From assembly GCF_000426345.1 (NCBI RefSeq), contig NZ_AUFE01000048.1:1-48132 (forward strand): DNA of 48,132 nt. The letters are read 5' to 3'. A program made the translations under genes and the position numbers. The stretch is from Cupriavidus phytohabitans (GTDB lineage: Bacteria; Pseudomonadota; Gammaproteobacteria; Burkholderiales; Burkholderiaceae). This document shows, piece after piece, positions 7,753 to 16,241 of the stretch. Each line of letters begins with the position of its first letter. Positions within the stretch are counted from its first letter, which is position 1. Under the pieces are notes generated by a model. It was given only the letters and a program-made list of their open reading frames with translations, searched no databases and was not told where the DNA came from.

Positions 7753-8793
7753 CTATGCGTTGGCTTGCGGATGGCCTGCGCGCCGGCGCATTGTGCCCCG
7801 CGCCGCCCTGCTTTCCTTCGGGCTGCAGCCAAACTGCACGTGATACCAGCGCGAGAATCCGCTTGGCGCGGAGAAACCGAGCAAGGTCGCCACCTCGGTC
7901 AATGGACGATCGCTCTCGATGACATGGCGCGCGGCAAGTTCCGTGCGAATGCCATTGACGATCGAGGAAAAGCTTTGCCCCTCTTCCGCCAGCCGCCGCT
8001 GGACCGTGCGGCACACCACGCCGAGATGGTCCGCCACCTGCTCGATGGTGCAGCGCCCGCTGGGCAGCAGCAACGGGATGATGCGCCGCACGTCCTCCAG
8101 CATGGTCACTTGCCGGGCAATGGCGGAAGCGTCTACCAACTGTTGCGCGTAACGCGCCATGGCGGGATCCGCAGCGGGATTGCGGGCATCGAGATCGGCC
8201 TTCGTGCAGATGATGCAGTTGAATTCATGGTCGAACTCGATGCAAGCGCCGAAAAACCGCTGGTGTGTACTGAGGTCGCGTGGCGCGGGATGTTCGAAGC
8301 AGACGCGTCGCGGTTCCCAGTCCGGCCTCAGCAGCTGCCGGATCAATCGCACGATGACGCCGAGTGCGAGCTCCGCCCTTTGGCGCGTGGGCTGGTGGGC
8401 GTTGCCGGCGATGACCGCCTCGCGAATGATCGCCAGCCCGTCGCATTCTTCGACCGCCAGCGAGAGCGCACTGTTGAGCAGGGTCTGATAGCGCATCAGG
8501 ACGCACAGCGAGTCACGCAGGGTCGCCTGGTCGCGGATCAGCAACCCTACCGGCCCGAGGTTGGACAACAGCCGCGATTCGGCCATGCACAGGCCGAAGC
8601 TTTCGTTGCCCGACATGGTGGCGGACGCTTGCAGCAGCCGTCCGACGCGCTCCCCTGGAATCATGAAGTCCGGCTCGCGCAGGACGCTGGGACTCAAGCC
8701 CGCATCAAGCAGCATCCGCACCGGATCCAGTCCGGCGGCCAGGGCAACCTCGCTGTAGTTGGTGAGGGCCGCGGCGCGGACAAGAGACGACAT
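7753..8793 (-). CDS. AraC-family transcriptional regulator
   Basis: The 346-residue protein has an N-terminal effector domain of the Arabinose_bd (PF12625-like) type, about residues 15-200. A C-terminal pair of AraC HTH motifs covers about residues 245-340 (QVADHLGVVCRTVQRRLAEE; LTEVATLLGFSAPSGFSRWY). The start MSSLVRAAALTNYSEVALAA at 8793 has TGAGGT about six bases upstream. The longer frame to 8922 would read through a good sigma-70 promoter at 8823-8850. The regulated genes are not obvious. Confidence 0.87.
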   Translation of the reverse strand: MSSLVRAAALTNYSEVALAAGLDPVRMLLDAGLSPSVLREPDFMIPGERVGRLLQASATMSGNESFGLCMAESRLLSNLGPVGLLIRDQATLRDSLCVLMRYQTLLNSALSLAVEECDGLAIIREAVIAGNAHQPTRQRAELALGVIVRLIRQLLRPDWEPRRVCFEHPAPRDLSTHQRFFGACIEFDHEFNCIICTKADLDARNPAADPAMARYAQQLVDASAIARQVTMLEDVRRIIPLLLPSGRCTIEQVADHLGVVCRTVQRRLAEEGQSFSSIVNGIRTELAARHVIESDRPLTEVATLLGFSAPSGFSRWYHVQFGCSPKESRAARGTMRRRAGHPQANA

Positions 8794-8822
8794 TGCAGAC
8801 CTCAGTGAAACAGTGACACAGA

Positions 8823-8850
8823 ATGATAAAAGCCTGTCATGTACTGTCAA
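8823..8850 (-). promoter_or_regulatory. Sigma-70 promoter of the AraC gene
   Basis: On the minus strand TTGACA (8850-8845) is followed after 16 bp by TATCAT (8828-8823). This gives a start site near 8816 and a leader of roughly 20-25 bases. It matches the consensus at 11 of 12 positions and supports the 8793 translation start. Confidence 0.65.
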
Positions 8851-8946
8851 GCGGGAGAAACCCGCGGCGCCTGCTACCGCGCACAAGCCGACCATTGGCT
8901 CGGCCGCAAAGCCTGATGACAAGGCGCCTCATGAGTAATCCAGACG

Positions 8947-8985
8947 AAAAAAAACAGCGGCGGGACGCTATGTCCGGCCGCCGTT
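8947..8985 (-). terminator. Rho-independent terminator of the repeat lipoprotein gene
   Basis: Read on the minus strand, a GC-rich inverted repeat (CGGCGG pairing with CCGCCG, closed by GAC/GTC) is followed by eight T residues (8954-8947). It ends about 90 bp beyond the lipoprotein stop codon, the expected place for its terminator. Confidence 0.8.
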
Positions 8986-9036
8986 CCAACGCACGCCCGC
9001 CCCCCCTTGGCATGGGCGCGCTCCGCTCCAACGGGC

Positions 9037-10308
9037 CTACTTCGCGCAGGCGACGTTGACGGTAAGGCCTCCCCAGTCCGTGGCCTGGTTGTTATCCACC
9101 TGGACCTGCAGCTTGTCGCTGTGGTTGATGGTTCCAGACGGCACCGTCCGGCTGCAGCTTTGCAGCCCGTTGGTGATCTTGCAGCTCAGGTCATCGACCG
9201 GTGCCAGGGTCACGGATGTGCCGGATCCGGTGACCTTGTACAGGCTGATGTCGAGCGAGCCCTGCACCTTGCCCAGCGTGCCGGCAGTGAGCGTGACGCT
9301 GCTGCAGTCGTAGGGAATCACGACGCCGAAGTCCGACGGCAAGGGCACGGCGCCGCCCGAGCCAGTCATCGCATAGTGGCCGCGGCTGAGCGTGGCCGGC
9401 ACGTTGAAGTTGCCGTTGTAGACCGTGGCTGTCGTCATGGTCACGCCCGTAGTCGGCCACTTGCCGTCCTGCTTGGGTCCGTAAAGCGTCGACGTCGAGG
9501 TATCGAAATAGAAGTCGCCATCGACGCCAATGCTGTCGTTCGGCGCGCCGCTGCCGTACAGGAGGTGGCCGCCGTTGCCGACCGTGCCACCGTCGGTACC
9601 ACTGCCACCACTGCCACCCGTGCCGTCGGATCCGCCGCCGCCCGACTGGCCAGTCAGCGGGACACCCGCCGGCCACTGGTCATTGGCCTTGGGCCCATAT
9701 AGCGTCCAGGTGTTGGTATCGAGGTAGTAGTCACCGTTGTTGCCGACGCTGTTGTCCGGAGCGCCCGCGCCGGTCAGTACGGTGCCACCGCCCGATCCGC
9801 TTCCGCCGCCCAGCGGCACGCCCGGCGGCCAGGTGCCATCCGCCTTGGGCCCGAACAGCGTCGAGGTCGACGTGTTGATGTAGTAATCGCCATCGTTGCC
9901 AACACCATCGGTCGGGTCGACCGAACCCGACAGGATGGTGTTACCGGACAGTCCTGTGTTGCCGCCAGACCCGGTGTCGCCCTGCGCGCCGGTTCCGCTC
10001 GCAGGCCCGGCAATCGAAACCCCGGCGGGCCACACACCGTTTGCCTTGGGCCCGAACAACATCCAGGTCGCCGTATTGAGGTAGAAGTCACCGTCCTTGC
10101 CGACATCCGGCCCCGGGTCGGTGGTACCCGACAGCATGGCGCTGCTTGGCGAAGCCGGCGCGGGCGCCGGCGTAGACGTTCCCGTATCCGCTGCCGCAGC
10201 GGCGGTGCTTGCAGGCGCCGAATCGCCGCCGCCTCCCCCGCAAGCCGCGACCATGGCGATCAGACAAGCGAGCGGCACGGCCGCCAGCCTCATGTGGATG
10301 TGTTTCAT
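9037..10308 (-). CDS. Glycine-rich lipoprotein with four DGDFYxxT-xxxGPK repeats
   Basis: The 423-residue protein has a lipoprotein signal with lipobox MVAAC (Cys23) followed by a Gly/Ala/Thr/Pro-rich spacer. Four repeats of about 43 residues follow, at roughly 58-100, 125-167, 177-219 and 249-290. Each has the core (N/D)GD(F/Y)Y(I/L/F)(N/D)T, then GPK, then WP. Between the first two is a collagen-like Gly-rich linker (GPASGTGAQGDTG). The unique C-terminal domain (about 295-423) has four Cys (DCSS, SCKI, SCSR, VACAK) and probably forms a disulfide-bonded beta-rich module. The repeats resemble those of bacterial collagen-like and phage-tail-associated surface proteins. The function is unknown; a surface-displayed structural or adhesive role is inferred. 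Confidence 0.85.
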   Translation of the reverse strand: MKHIHMRLAAVPLACLIAMVAACGGGGGDSAPASTAAAAADTGTSTPAPAPASPSSAMLSGTTDPGPDVGKDGDFYLNTATWMLFGPKANGVWPAGVSIAGPASGTGAQGDTGSGGNTGLSGNTILSGSVDPTDGVGNDGDYYINTSTSTLFGPKADGTWPPGVPLGGGSGSGGGTVLTGAGAPDNSVGNNGDYYLDTNTWTLYGPKANDQWPAGVPLTGQSGGGGSDGTGGSGGSGTDGGTVGNGGHLLYGSGAPNDSIGVDGDFYFDTSTSTLYGPKQDGKWPTTGVTMTTATVYNGNFNVPATLSRGHYAMTGSGGAVPLPSDFGVVIPYDCSSVTLTAGTLGKVQGSLDISLYKVTGSGTSVTLAPVDDLSCKITNGLQSCSRTVPSGTINHSDKLQVQVDNNQATDWGGLTVNVACAK

Positions 10309-11023
10309 GGATGCCCCCGTTTTCCCGATGTTTAAGCAATTGCTTCCGTAGCTTTTTCAAGCGCCAGCGAGATCAATCTAGTTGGCGGAATTGGAATGGA
10401 AAATCGGTCCTATGGACGAGCGGCAAATCGGCCTGGTGAGGCCCTTGGAACGGTCAGATGGACGAGATACGCGGCGAATTCATCAGGCCGACTCGTACGG
10501 AAGCGGCATGACGAAGAGGCATGGACACGAATGGTGCGGCTGCCCGCAAAGCCTTGCCGGACAAGGCCATGCAGGCGGCTCGGATTTATTTCAGAGAGCG
10601 CGGCGCACGCATGCATCGATATTCGATACCCCTCGACAGCGGGGAAATACTGCAGCAATACAGCAAATGAAAAAGCGCCGGAAAAACTCCACCAAAAGCA
10701 TGTTTTGAAAATGAAACGTCGTGGTCGACAGGTGGGCCGCGACAGAAAATCACGATCCCTGGGACAGGTCGAGCGCGGGTTCCCGGCGCCTATGCGTACC
10801 CGCCGACACGGCGCTCCTTCCGCTCACACTGGATTGAATTTCACTTGGCCCTGGTTTATGCAGGGCGTGGAAGAGATGAAACAGCACGACGAGCGGCTTC
10901 TGCACTGGCGTGCAGAAATCGGAGGGAAGCAGGAACGGGATGCCGATATAGCGCAAAACATTCCCGGCCAATGTATCGCCTGGTGCAACATTGGGGGCGC
11001 CGGGAATGCAGGCGAGGCCAGCT
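10309..11023. other. 715-bp interval without a recognisable gene
   Basis: It separates the repeat lipoprotein (9037-10308) from the C39-like gene (11024-11734), both on the minus strand. Frames on both strands are open, but none gives a recognisable domain and codon use is irregular. The part next to the lipoprotein start is relatively AT-rich and holds a 12-bp palindrome, AAGCAATTGCTT (10334-10345), 26 bp upstream of the start codon, probably in the promoter. Confidence 0.5.
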
Positions 11024-11734
11024 TTACCAGGCTGGACGAGGCAAAGACTCGAGTATCGGTGCGAATGCGTTACGCGCATCTGCCGACCGGCCAGGCTGCA
11101 CCCGCCCCATGTCTGCCTGGATTTCCGCCTGAGGAGCAGGCTGCACGACGATGGCGTACCGGCTGTACGCGGCCAGCAGCTCTTCCCGGCTCACCTCCTG
11201 GATCCCGCCGCCCCATCCGGGGAGCGCGACCAGAAAACTTCCGTACTCGCGGCACTCCAGCAATACGCACGGCCTGCGCCTGTCCAGCAGCAGGATCGCC
11301 GGAAGCACGCTGTCAGGGATATCGTCAAGATCCAGCTCCACGAGCCGGGCCGACCAGCCGGCGCGCTCCACCGCATCGCTCAGGAGCGGCAATGTGAGGG
11401 GCTGCCCTTCCAGTGGCAGCCCTTTCAGCAGGACGGCAGGCGGTATTGCCTGCTGCCGCGCCCGGTTAAGCAATAACAGGCAGCCCAGCAGCGGATCATC
11501 CGCGGCCGTCGAACCGCGCGTGCCGGCATGCTGCTCCCGGTGGTCTGCCATGGCGTCCAGGTCTGGAGTTCCGGGCTGCTCGATGGGTGTTATCTTGCGT
11601 GGTGCGGCCTGTGGCGGTTTGGGCCGCTCTTCCGTCGGCTTTGGCCTCGGTGTTCCAACTGTGTCTGGCTCAGGCAACTCGCACAATGAAAGATCAGCAG
11701 GCTCGTATTGCCCGCACGGGTTCGACTCACCCAT
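11024..11734 (-). CDS. Stand-alone degenerate C39-peptidase-like domain protein
   Basis: The 236-residue protein has a polar, Pro-rich N-terminus (about 20-58) and one domain at about 78-200. This domain matches the N-terminal C39-like domain of LapB/HlyB-type type I secretion ATPases: DPLLGCLLLLNR, LTLPLLSDAVERAGWSARLV, VLPAILLLDRRRPCVLLE and RYAIVVQP. The catalytic positions are lost: Pro replaces Cys in DPLLGC, and there is no His in YGSFLVAL. It is therefore a binding rather than a protease domain. No membrane domain or ATPase follows in any frame, so it is either a truncated transporter or a free-standing adaptor. ATG 11734 is preceded by GGGGGG. Confidence 0.6.
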   Translation of the reverse strand: MGESNPCGQYEPADLSLCELPEPDTVGTPRPKPTEERPKPPQAAPRKITPIEQPGTPDLDAMADHREQHAGTRGSTAADDPLLGCLLLLNRARQQAIPPAVLLKGLPLEGQPLTLPLLSDAVERAGWSARLVELDLDDIPDSVLPAILLLDRRRPCVLLECREYGSFLVALPGWGGGIQEVSREELLAAYSRYAIVVQPAPQAEIQADMGRVQPGRSADARNAFAPILESLPRPAW

Positions 11735-11913
11735 GATTCCCCCCGGATTCAGTGGTGTGATATTTCGTCGAAGCGTAGTGCACGAGGGCACCCGCTCCCA
11801 TCGTTCAAACGGGGGAATGCGGGCTGATTCGGCATTGAAACACTGGCTGGGACGCGAGCATCGGATGCTTCGAGCCGAGCTGCAATCGTCCCTCCTGACT
11901 GTACGGAACCGCC

Positions 11914-13527
11914 ATGCAACGAAGAACATTCCTGACGCTGGCAGCCTCTGCCGCACTTGCCACACAGTTGCCGCGCTGGGCCATCTCCGCCACGCTGCGC
12001 CAGCGCGACCTGTTCGCGCTGGGCGTGGCAAGCGGTGCCCCGACGCCGGACGGATTCGTGCTGTGGACGCGGCTGTTCGACGGCGCCATCCCGGGTACAC
12101 CGCAGGCCGATGCCCATGGCACCACGCCGTTGCAGGGGCGGCTGACCGTCCAGTGGGAAGTCGCCGAAGATGAAGCATTCCGCCGCATCGTTCGCCGCGG
12201 CCATGCGCAGGCGCTGCCCGAACTGGGCCATTCCGTCCATGTGGAAGTCGACGGGCTGCGCCCCGATCGCTGGTACTTCTACCGGTTCATGCACGGCGAC
12301 GCAGTTACCGCCCCTTCCCGCACCCGCACCGCGCCGGCTGCCGACACGCTGGCCCCGCGCGTACGCTTTGCCTTTGCCTCTTGCCAGCGCTGGGAACAAG
12401 GCTATTACGCCGCCTACCGGCGGATGCGGCAGGAAGACCTGGATCTGGTGGTGTTCCTGGGCGACTACATCTACGAAACCGCGGTGCCCGCCAACGCGCG
12501 TGCGCACCTGCCGCGCACGCACAGCCTGCCCACCGCGACCAGCCTGCAGGACTTCCGCGACCGCTACGCGCTGTACAAGAGCGACCCGCTGCTGCGGGCC
12601 ATGCACGCGGCGTGCCCGTGGCTGGTCACCTGGGACGACCATGAAGTCCAGAACGACTACGCGGCGCTCGCGGGCAGCGAGCCCGCGGCAGCGTTCCTCG
12701 CCCGGCGCACGGCCGGCTACCAGGCGTTCTACGAAAACATGCCGATCCGCGCGAGCACGCTGGTTCACGGCGCGGCGGGCCTTGGCACGCCCGATGCACT
12801 GCGCATCCACACACGCCACCGCTGGGGCCGGCTGGTCGATTTCCATGTGCTGGACGACCGCCAGTATCGCGATATCCAGCCCTGCCGCGAGCCCGGGCAG
12901 CCACGCAAAGGCGCTGTGTCCCCCGAAACATGCAGCGCGCTCTACGACTCGCGCCGCACCATGCTGGGCAGCGCGCAGGAACGATGGCTGGCGCAGGGGC
13001 TGACGCAGGACCAGCGCGACCAGACGCGCTGGAGCGCGATCGCGCAGCAGACCATCTTCTCGCGGCGCAACTACAAGGCGCCGCCGGAGGAAGCCTTCCA
13101 CAGCGACACCTGGGACGGCTATCCCGCCGCGCGCCAGCGCCTGCTCGACAGCATCGCGGCGGCGGCGCCGCGCAATAGCGTGTTCATCGGGGGCGATATC
13201 CACCAGCACTACGCCTGCAACGTACTCGCCGACTTCAGCGACCCGTCATCCCGCGTGATCGCCAGCGAGTTCTGCACGACCTCCATCGCCTCGGCCTCGG
13301 GCAGCAGCATGCAGAGTGTCGAGAACATCATGGCCCAGAATCCGCATATCGTGCATGCCCGGCCGGACCGGCGCGGCTACACCGTGGTCGAGGCCACGCC
13401 CGCGCGCTGGGCCGCCACGCTGCGCGCCGTGGAAGACGTGACGCGCGCGGACAGCCCGGTCGGCACGCAGGCGGCGTTCGTGGTGGAGGACCGGAGGCCG
13501 GGCGTGCAGCGGGCCACAGGCGGCTAG
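11914..13527 (+). CDS. phoD: PhoD-family alkaline phosphatase, Tat-exported
   Basis: The 537-residue protein starts with a twin-arginine signal (MQRRTFLTLAASAALA). An N-terminal Ig-like PhoD_N domain (about 30-140) and a PhoD metallophosphatase domain (about 145-510) follow. Metal-site motifs are present: FASCQRWEQGYY, FLGDYIYE, TWDDHEVQNDY and FIGGDIHQH. PhoD enzymes are Ca/Fe-dependent phosphomonoesterases or diesterases in the periplasm that release phosphate from organic esters. No Pho box was identified in the 179 bp shared with the divergent C39-like gene. Length and motifs indicate an intact gene. Confidence 0.92.
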   Translation: MQRRTFLTLAASAALATQLPRWAISATLRQRDLFALGVASGAPTPDGFVLWTRLFDGAIPGTPQADAHGTTPLQGRLTVQWEVAEDEAFRRIVRRGHAQALPELGHSVHVEVDGLRPDRWYFYRFMHGDAVTAPSRTRTAPAADTLAPRVRFAFASCQRWEQGYYAAYRRMRQEDLDLVVFLGDYIYETAVPANARAHLPRTHSLPTATSLQDFRDRYALYKSDPLLRAMHAACPWLVTWDDHEVQNDYAALAGSEPAAAFLARRTAGYQAFYENMPIRASTLVHGAAGLGTPDALRIHTRHRWGRLVDFHVLDDRQYRDIQPCREPGQPRKGAVSPETCSALYDSRRTMLGSAQERWLAQGLTQDQRDQTRWSAIAQQTIFSRRNYKAPPEEAFHSDTWDGYPAARQRLLDSIAAAAPRNSVFIGGDIHQHYACNVLADFSDPSSRVIASEFCTTSIASASGSSMQSVENIMAQNPHIVHARPDRRGYTVVEATPARWAATLRAVEDVTRADSPVGTQAAFVVEDRRPGVQRATGG

Positions 13528-13574
13528 CTTGCCGGCTGACTGCGCAGCGCCCGGCGCAAGTTGCCGGCGCGTGG

Positions 13575-14280
13575 CGCTGGGCCCAGGAGAATGATCAGGC
13601 ACTTTCAGGGAATGCCAGGAAGTCGGCGATGAAGCTGTCCTTCGGAATCGCGCTGGCCGGAGATATGGTCGGTGGTGATGTCGTCGCCCAGCGACCTGAA
13701 CGTGTTCGCCTCGCGCCGCGGCAATTGGGAAGTGATGATGCGCGCCGCGTTCTACAACAAGACGCTGGCCAACCTGCTGCATCCCGCCGCGCCGGTGGGC
13801 CACACGCTGCACGTGCCCAGCAACGAAGTCCAGCCGATCTTCGAAGTCGCCGAGCGCTACCGCGCCGCCGGCGATCCGGTGGTGCTGGTCGCCGGCGAAC
13901 GCTACGGCACCGGCTCGTCGCGCGACTGGGCCGCCAAGGGCCAGCGGCTGCTCGGCATCCGCGCGGTCATCGCGCCGAGCTTCGAGCGCATCCACCGCTC
14001 CAACCTGATCGGCATGGGCATCTTGCCGGTCCGGCTGCCGCGCGGCACCGGCCCGCGCACCCTCGACATCAAGCCAGGAGACAAGATCCACGTGGAGGCG
14101 CCCGCGCAGGCCATCGCGCCGCGCTGCCATATTGCGGTCCGCGTCGTGCGCGCCGACGGCGCGATCGACGAGATCGACGCTACCGCAGTAGTGGAAACGC
14201 AGCTTGAAGTGGAACTGCTGCGGCGTGGCGGCGTCATCCCGCTGATCCTGCACCGGACGCTGTCGCAGCCGGCCGGCTGA
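13575..14280 (+). pseudogene. Aconitase-family C-terminal remnant with internal micro-inversion
   Basis: From about 13688 to TGA 14278-14280 the plus frame encodes the aconitase swivel domain, with DLNVFASRRGNWEVMMRAAF, AGERYGTGSSRDWAAKGQRL and SFERIHRSNLIGMGIL. The N-terminal three quarters of an aconitase (the Fe-S domains) are missing. Immediately before it, the minus strand of 13685 to about 13600 reads GDDITTDHIS and, in a shifted frame, ASAIPKDSFIADFLAF. That is the segment that should precede DLNVFAS on the plus strand. The two parts are thus in place but the first is flipped. Eight-base inverted repeats CGCTGGGC (13575-13582) and GCCCAGCG (13686-13693) flank the flipped piece. The gene is broken and cannot make an active enzyme. 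Confidence 0.8.
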
Positions 14281-14349
14281 CGCTTGCCGTGCCGCCGCCC
14301 GCGATGCGCCATTGCGAGCTATCCCGAATGCCAGGAGTCCTGCCGCGCG

Positions 14350-14505
14350 ATGCAGATGACCCTGGGCGACCCTCTGGTGTTCGTGTCGCACCCCGGCCCG
14401 GCGGCGCTGCCGGCGCGGGCCGAAGCCGCGCTGGCAGCACCGTTCGTGTTCAAGGGACTGCGCAAGATGGGCGGCGCCGACGAACAGGCCGGCGCCCGGC
14501 CGCGC
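14350..14505 (+). pseudogene. Unidentified coding-like fragment after the aconitase remnant
   Basis: From ATG 14350 the plus frame reads MQMTLGDPLVFVSHPGPAAL then PARAEAALAAPFVFKGLRKM, with strong G/C third positions typical of real genes here. The frame then runs antisense into the biotin carboxylase gene. I do not recognise the family. It is probably the tail of a gene cut off when the neighbouring region was rearranged. Confidence 0.3.
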
Positions 14506-16236
14506 TCACTCTACGCTGGCCAGCCGCGCCCCCGCGGCCAGGAACACGCCCGTTTCGGCCTGCCACGTGACACGGCCGCTGCGATGGGCGTGGACCTGCA
14601 TCTCCATCTTCATCGCCTCCATCACGGCGATCAGGTCGCCCTCCTTAACCTCGTCCCCCGCGTTGACCTTCCAGGCCTGCACGGTGCCGGCGATCGGCGA
14701 AGGCAGGTCGGCGGCGTTGGTCGTCGCGGCCGGCGCCGGAGCAGCGGCACCGCCCTGCCCCGGTGCTTCGGCCAGGCCGCGCAGCAGTTGCGCCGGCAGG
14801 CCCAGCACCATGCGGCGGCCGTCGATCTCGATCGCGGTGCGCAGCAGGCTGCCATCCGGCTGCGGCTCGGCGCGCACGGCGGCGGCCAGCGGCTCGGTGA
14901 AGTCGGACTCGATCCAGCGCGTATGGACCTTGAAGCCGTCGGAGCCCAGGAAATCGGCATGATCGATCACGGCGCGGTGGAACGGCAGCACCGAGGCCAC
15001 GCCTTCGATCCGGAACTCGCGCAGCGCGCGGCGCGCGCGCGCCAGCGCCTGCTCGCGCGTGGCACCGGTCACGATCAGCTTGGCCATCAGCGAGTCGAAG
15101 GTGCCGGGCACTACCGACCCCGTCTGCACGCCCGAATCGACGCGCACGCCCGGGCCCGACGGGGCTTCGAAGCGCTGCACCGGGCCGGGCGTCGGCAGGA
15201 AGCCGCGGCCGACGTCTTCGGCGTTGATGCGGAATTCGATCGAATGGCCCAGCGGCGCCGGCGTTTCGGTGATCGACAGCGGCAGGCCGTCGGCCACGCG
15301 CAACTGCTCGACCACCAGGTCGACGCCGGTGGTCTGCTCGGTCACCGGGTGCTCGACCTGCAGGCGGGTGTTGACCTCCAGGAACGAGATCGCGCCGCCG
15401 GCGCTGAGCAGGAACTCGACGGTGCCGGCGCTGGTGTAGCCGGCGGCGGCGCAGATGTCGCGCGCGGCGGCGTGGATACGGGCGCGCTGTTCGTCGCTCA
15501 GGAACGGCGCGGGGGCCTCTTCCACCAGCTTCTGGTTGCGCCGCTGCAGCGAGCAGTCGCGCGTGCCGAGCACCACCACGTTGCCATGCTTGTCGGCCAG
15601 CACCTGGGCTTCGATATGGCGCGGCTTGTCGAGAAACTGCTCGACGAAGCATTCGCCACGGCCGAATGCGGTGACCGCCTCGCGCACGGCGGACGCGTAC
15701 AGCTCTTCGACTTCATCCATGCGCCAGGCAATCTTCATGCCGCGGCCACCGCCGCCGAACGCCGCCTTGATGATGATGGGCAGGCCGTGGCGCTCGGCAA
15801 AGGCCAGCACCTCGTTGGCGTCAGACACCGGATCGGGCGTGCCGGCTACCAGCGGCGCGCCCACTTGCAGCGCGATCTTGCGGGCTTCCACCTTGTCGCC
15901 CAGCCGCGCGATCGTTTCCGGCGACGGGCCGATCCAGGTCAGGCCGGCATCGATCACCGCGCGGGCGAAGGCTTCGCTTTCCGACAGGAAGCCATAGCCC
16001 GGGTGCACGGCGTCGGCGCCGCTGCGCCGGGCGATCTGGAGCAGCTTGGGGATGTTCAGGTAGGTGTCCGCCGGGCGGTCGCCGTCGAGGCCGTAGGCTT
16101 CGTCGGCCAGGCGCGCGTGGATCGCGTCGATATCGGCGTTGGCATAGACGGCGACGGAGGCCACGCCATAGTCGGCGCAGGCGCGGATGATACGAACGGC
16201 GATCTCGCCACGGTTGGCAATCAGGACTTTCTTCAT
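14506..16236 (-). CDS. Biotin carboxylase-biotin carboxyl carrier protein fusion
   Basis: This 576-residue protein combines an AccC-type biotin carboxylase (residues 1 to about 450; MKKVLIANRGEIAVRIIRAC, ATP-grasp loop FGGGGRGMK, FLEVNTRLQVEHPVTE) with a C-terminal biotinyl domain. The latter carries the attachment motif EAMKMEM (Lys near residue 543). Such proteins use ATP and bicarbonate to carboxylate biotin for a partner transferase. Its gene follows pxpB-pxpC after only 5 bp, and PxpC belongs to the biotin-dependent carboxyltransferase (KipA) family. The likely partner is therefore the 5-oxoprolinase complex rather than fatty acid synthesis. The usual acyl-CoA carboxyltransferase subunits are not nearby. 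Confidence 0.9.
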   Translation of the reverse strand: MKKVLIANRGEIAVRIIRACADYGVASVAVYANADIDAIHARLADEAYGLDGDRPADTYLNIPKLLQIARRSGADAVHPGYGFLSESEAFARAVIDAGLTWIGPSPETIARLGDKVEARKIALQVGAPLVAGTPDPVSDANEVLAFAERHGLPIIIKAAFGGGGRGMKIAWRMDEVEELYASAVREAVTAFGRGECFVEQFLDKPRHIEAQVLADKHGNVVVLGTRDCSLQRRNQKLVEEAPAPFLSDEQRARIHAAARDICAAAGYTSAGTVEFLLSAGGAISFLEVNTRLQVEHPVTEQTTGVDLVVEQLRVADGLPLSITETPAPLGHSIEFRINAEDVGRGFLPTPGPVQRFEAPSGPGVRVDSGVQTGSVVPGTFDSLMAKLIVTGATREQALARARRALREFRIEGVASVLPFHRAVIDHADFLGSDGFKVHTRWIESDFTEPLAAAVRAEPQPDGSLLRTAIEIDGRRMVLGLPAQLLRGLAEAPGQGGAAAPAPAATTNAADLPSPIAGTVQAWKVNAGDEVKEGDLIAVMEAMKMEMQVHAHRSGRVTWQAETGVFLAAGARLASVE

Positions 16237-16241
16237 GGCAA

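Noticed and set aside
9037..10308. Repeated DNA in the lipoprotein gene considered as a CRISPR-like array
   Set aside because: The repeats are imperfect, about 130 bp or more, and in frame; they encode protein modules.
10396..11397. 333-codon plus-strand frame
   Set aside because: It has irregular codon use, no family motifs, and overlaps the C39-like gene on the other strand.
11749..13209. 486-codon minus-strand frame opposite phoD
   Set aside because: PhoD on the plus strand has a Tat signal and metal motifs; the antisense frame has none.
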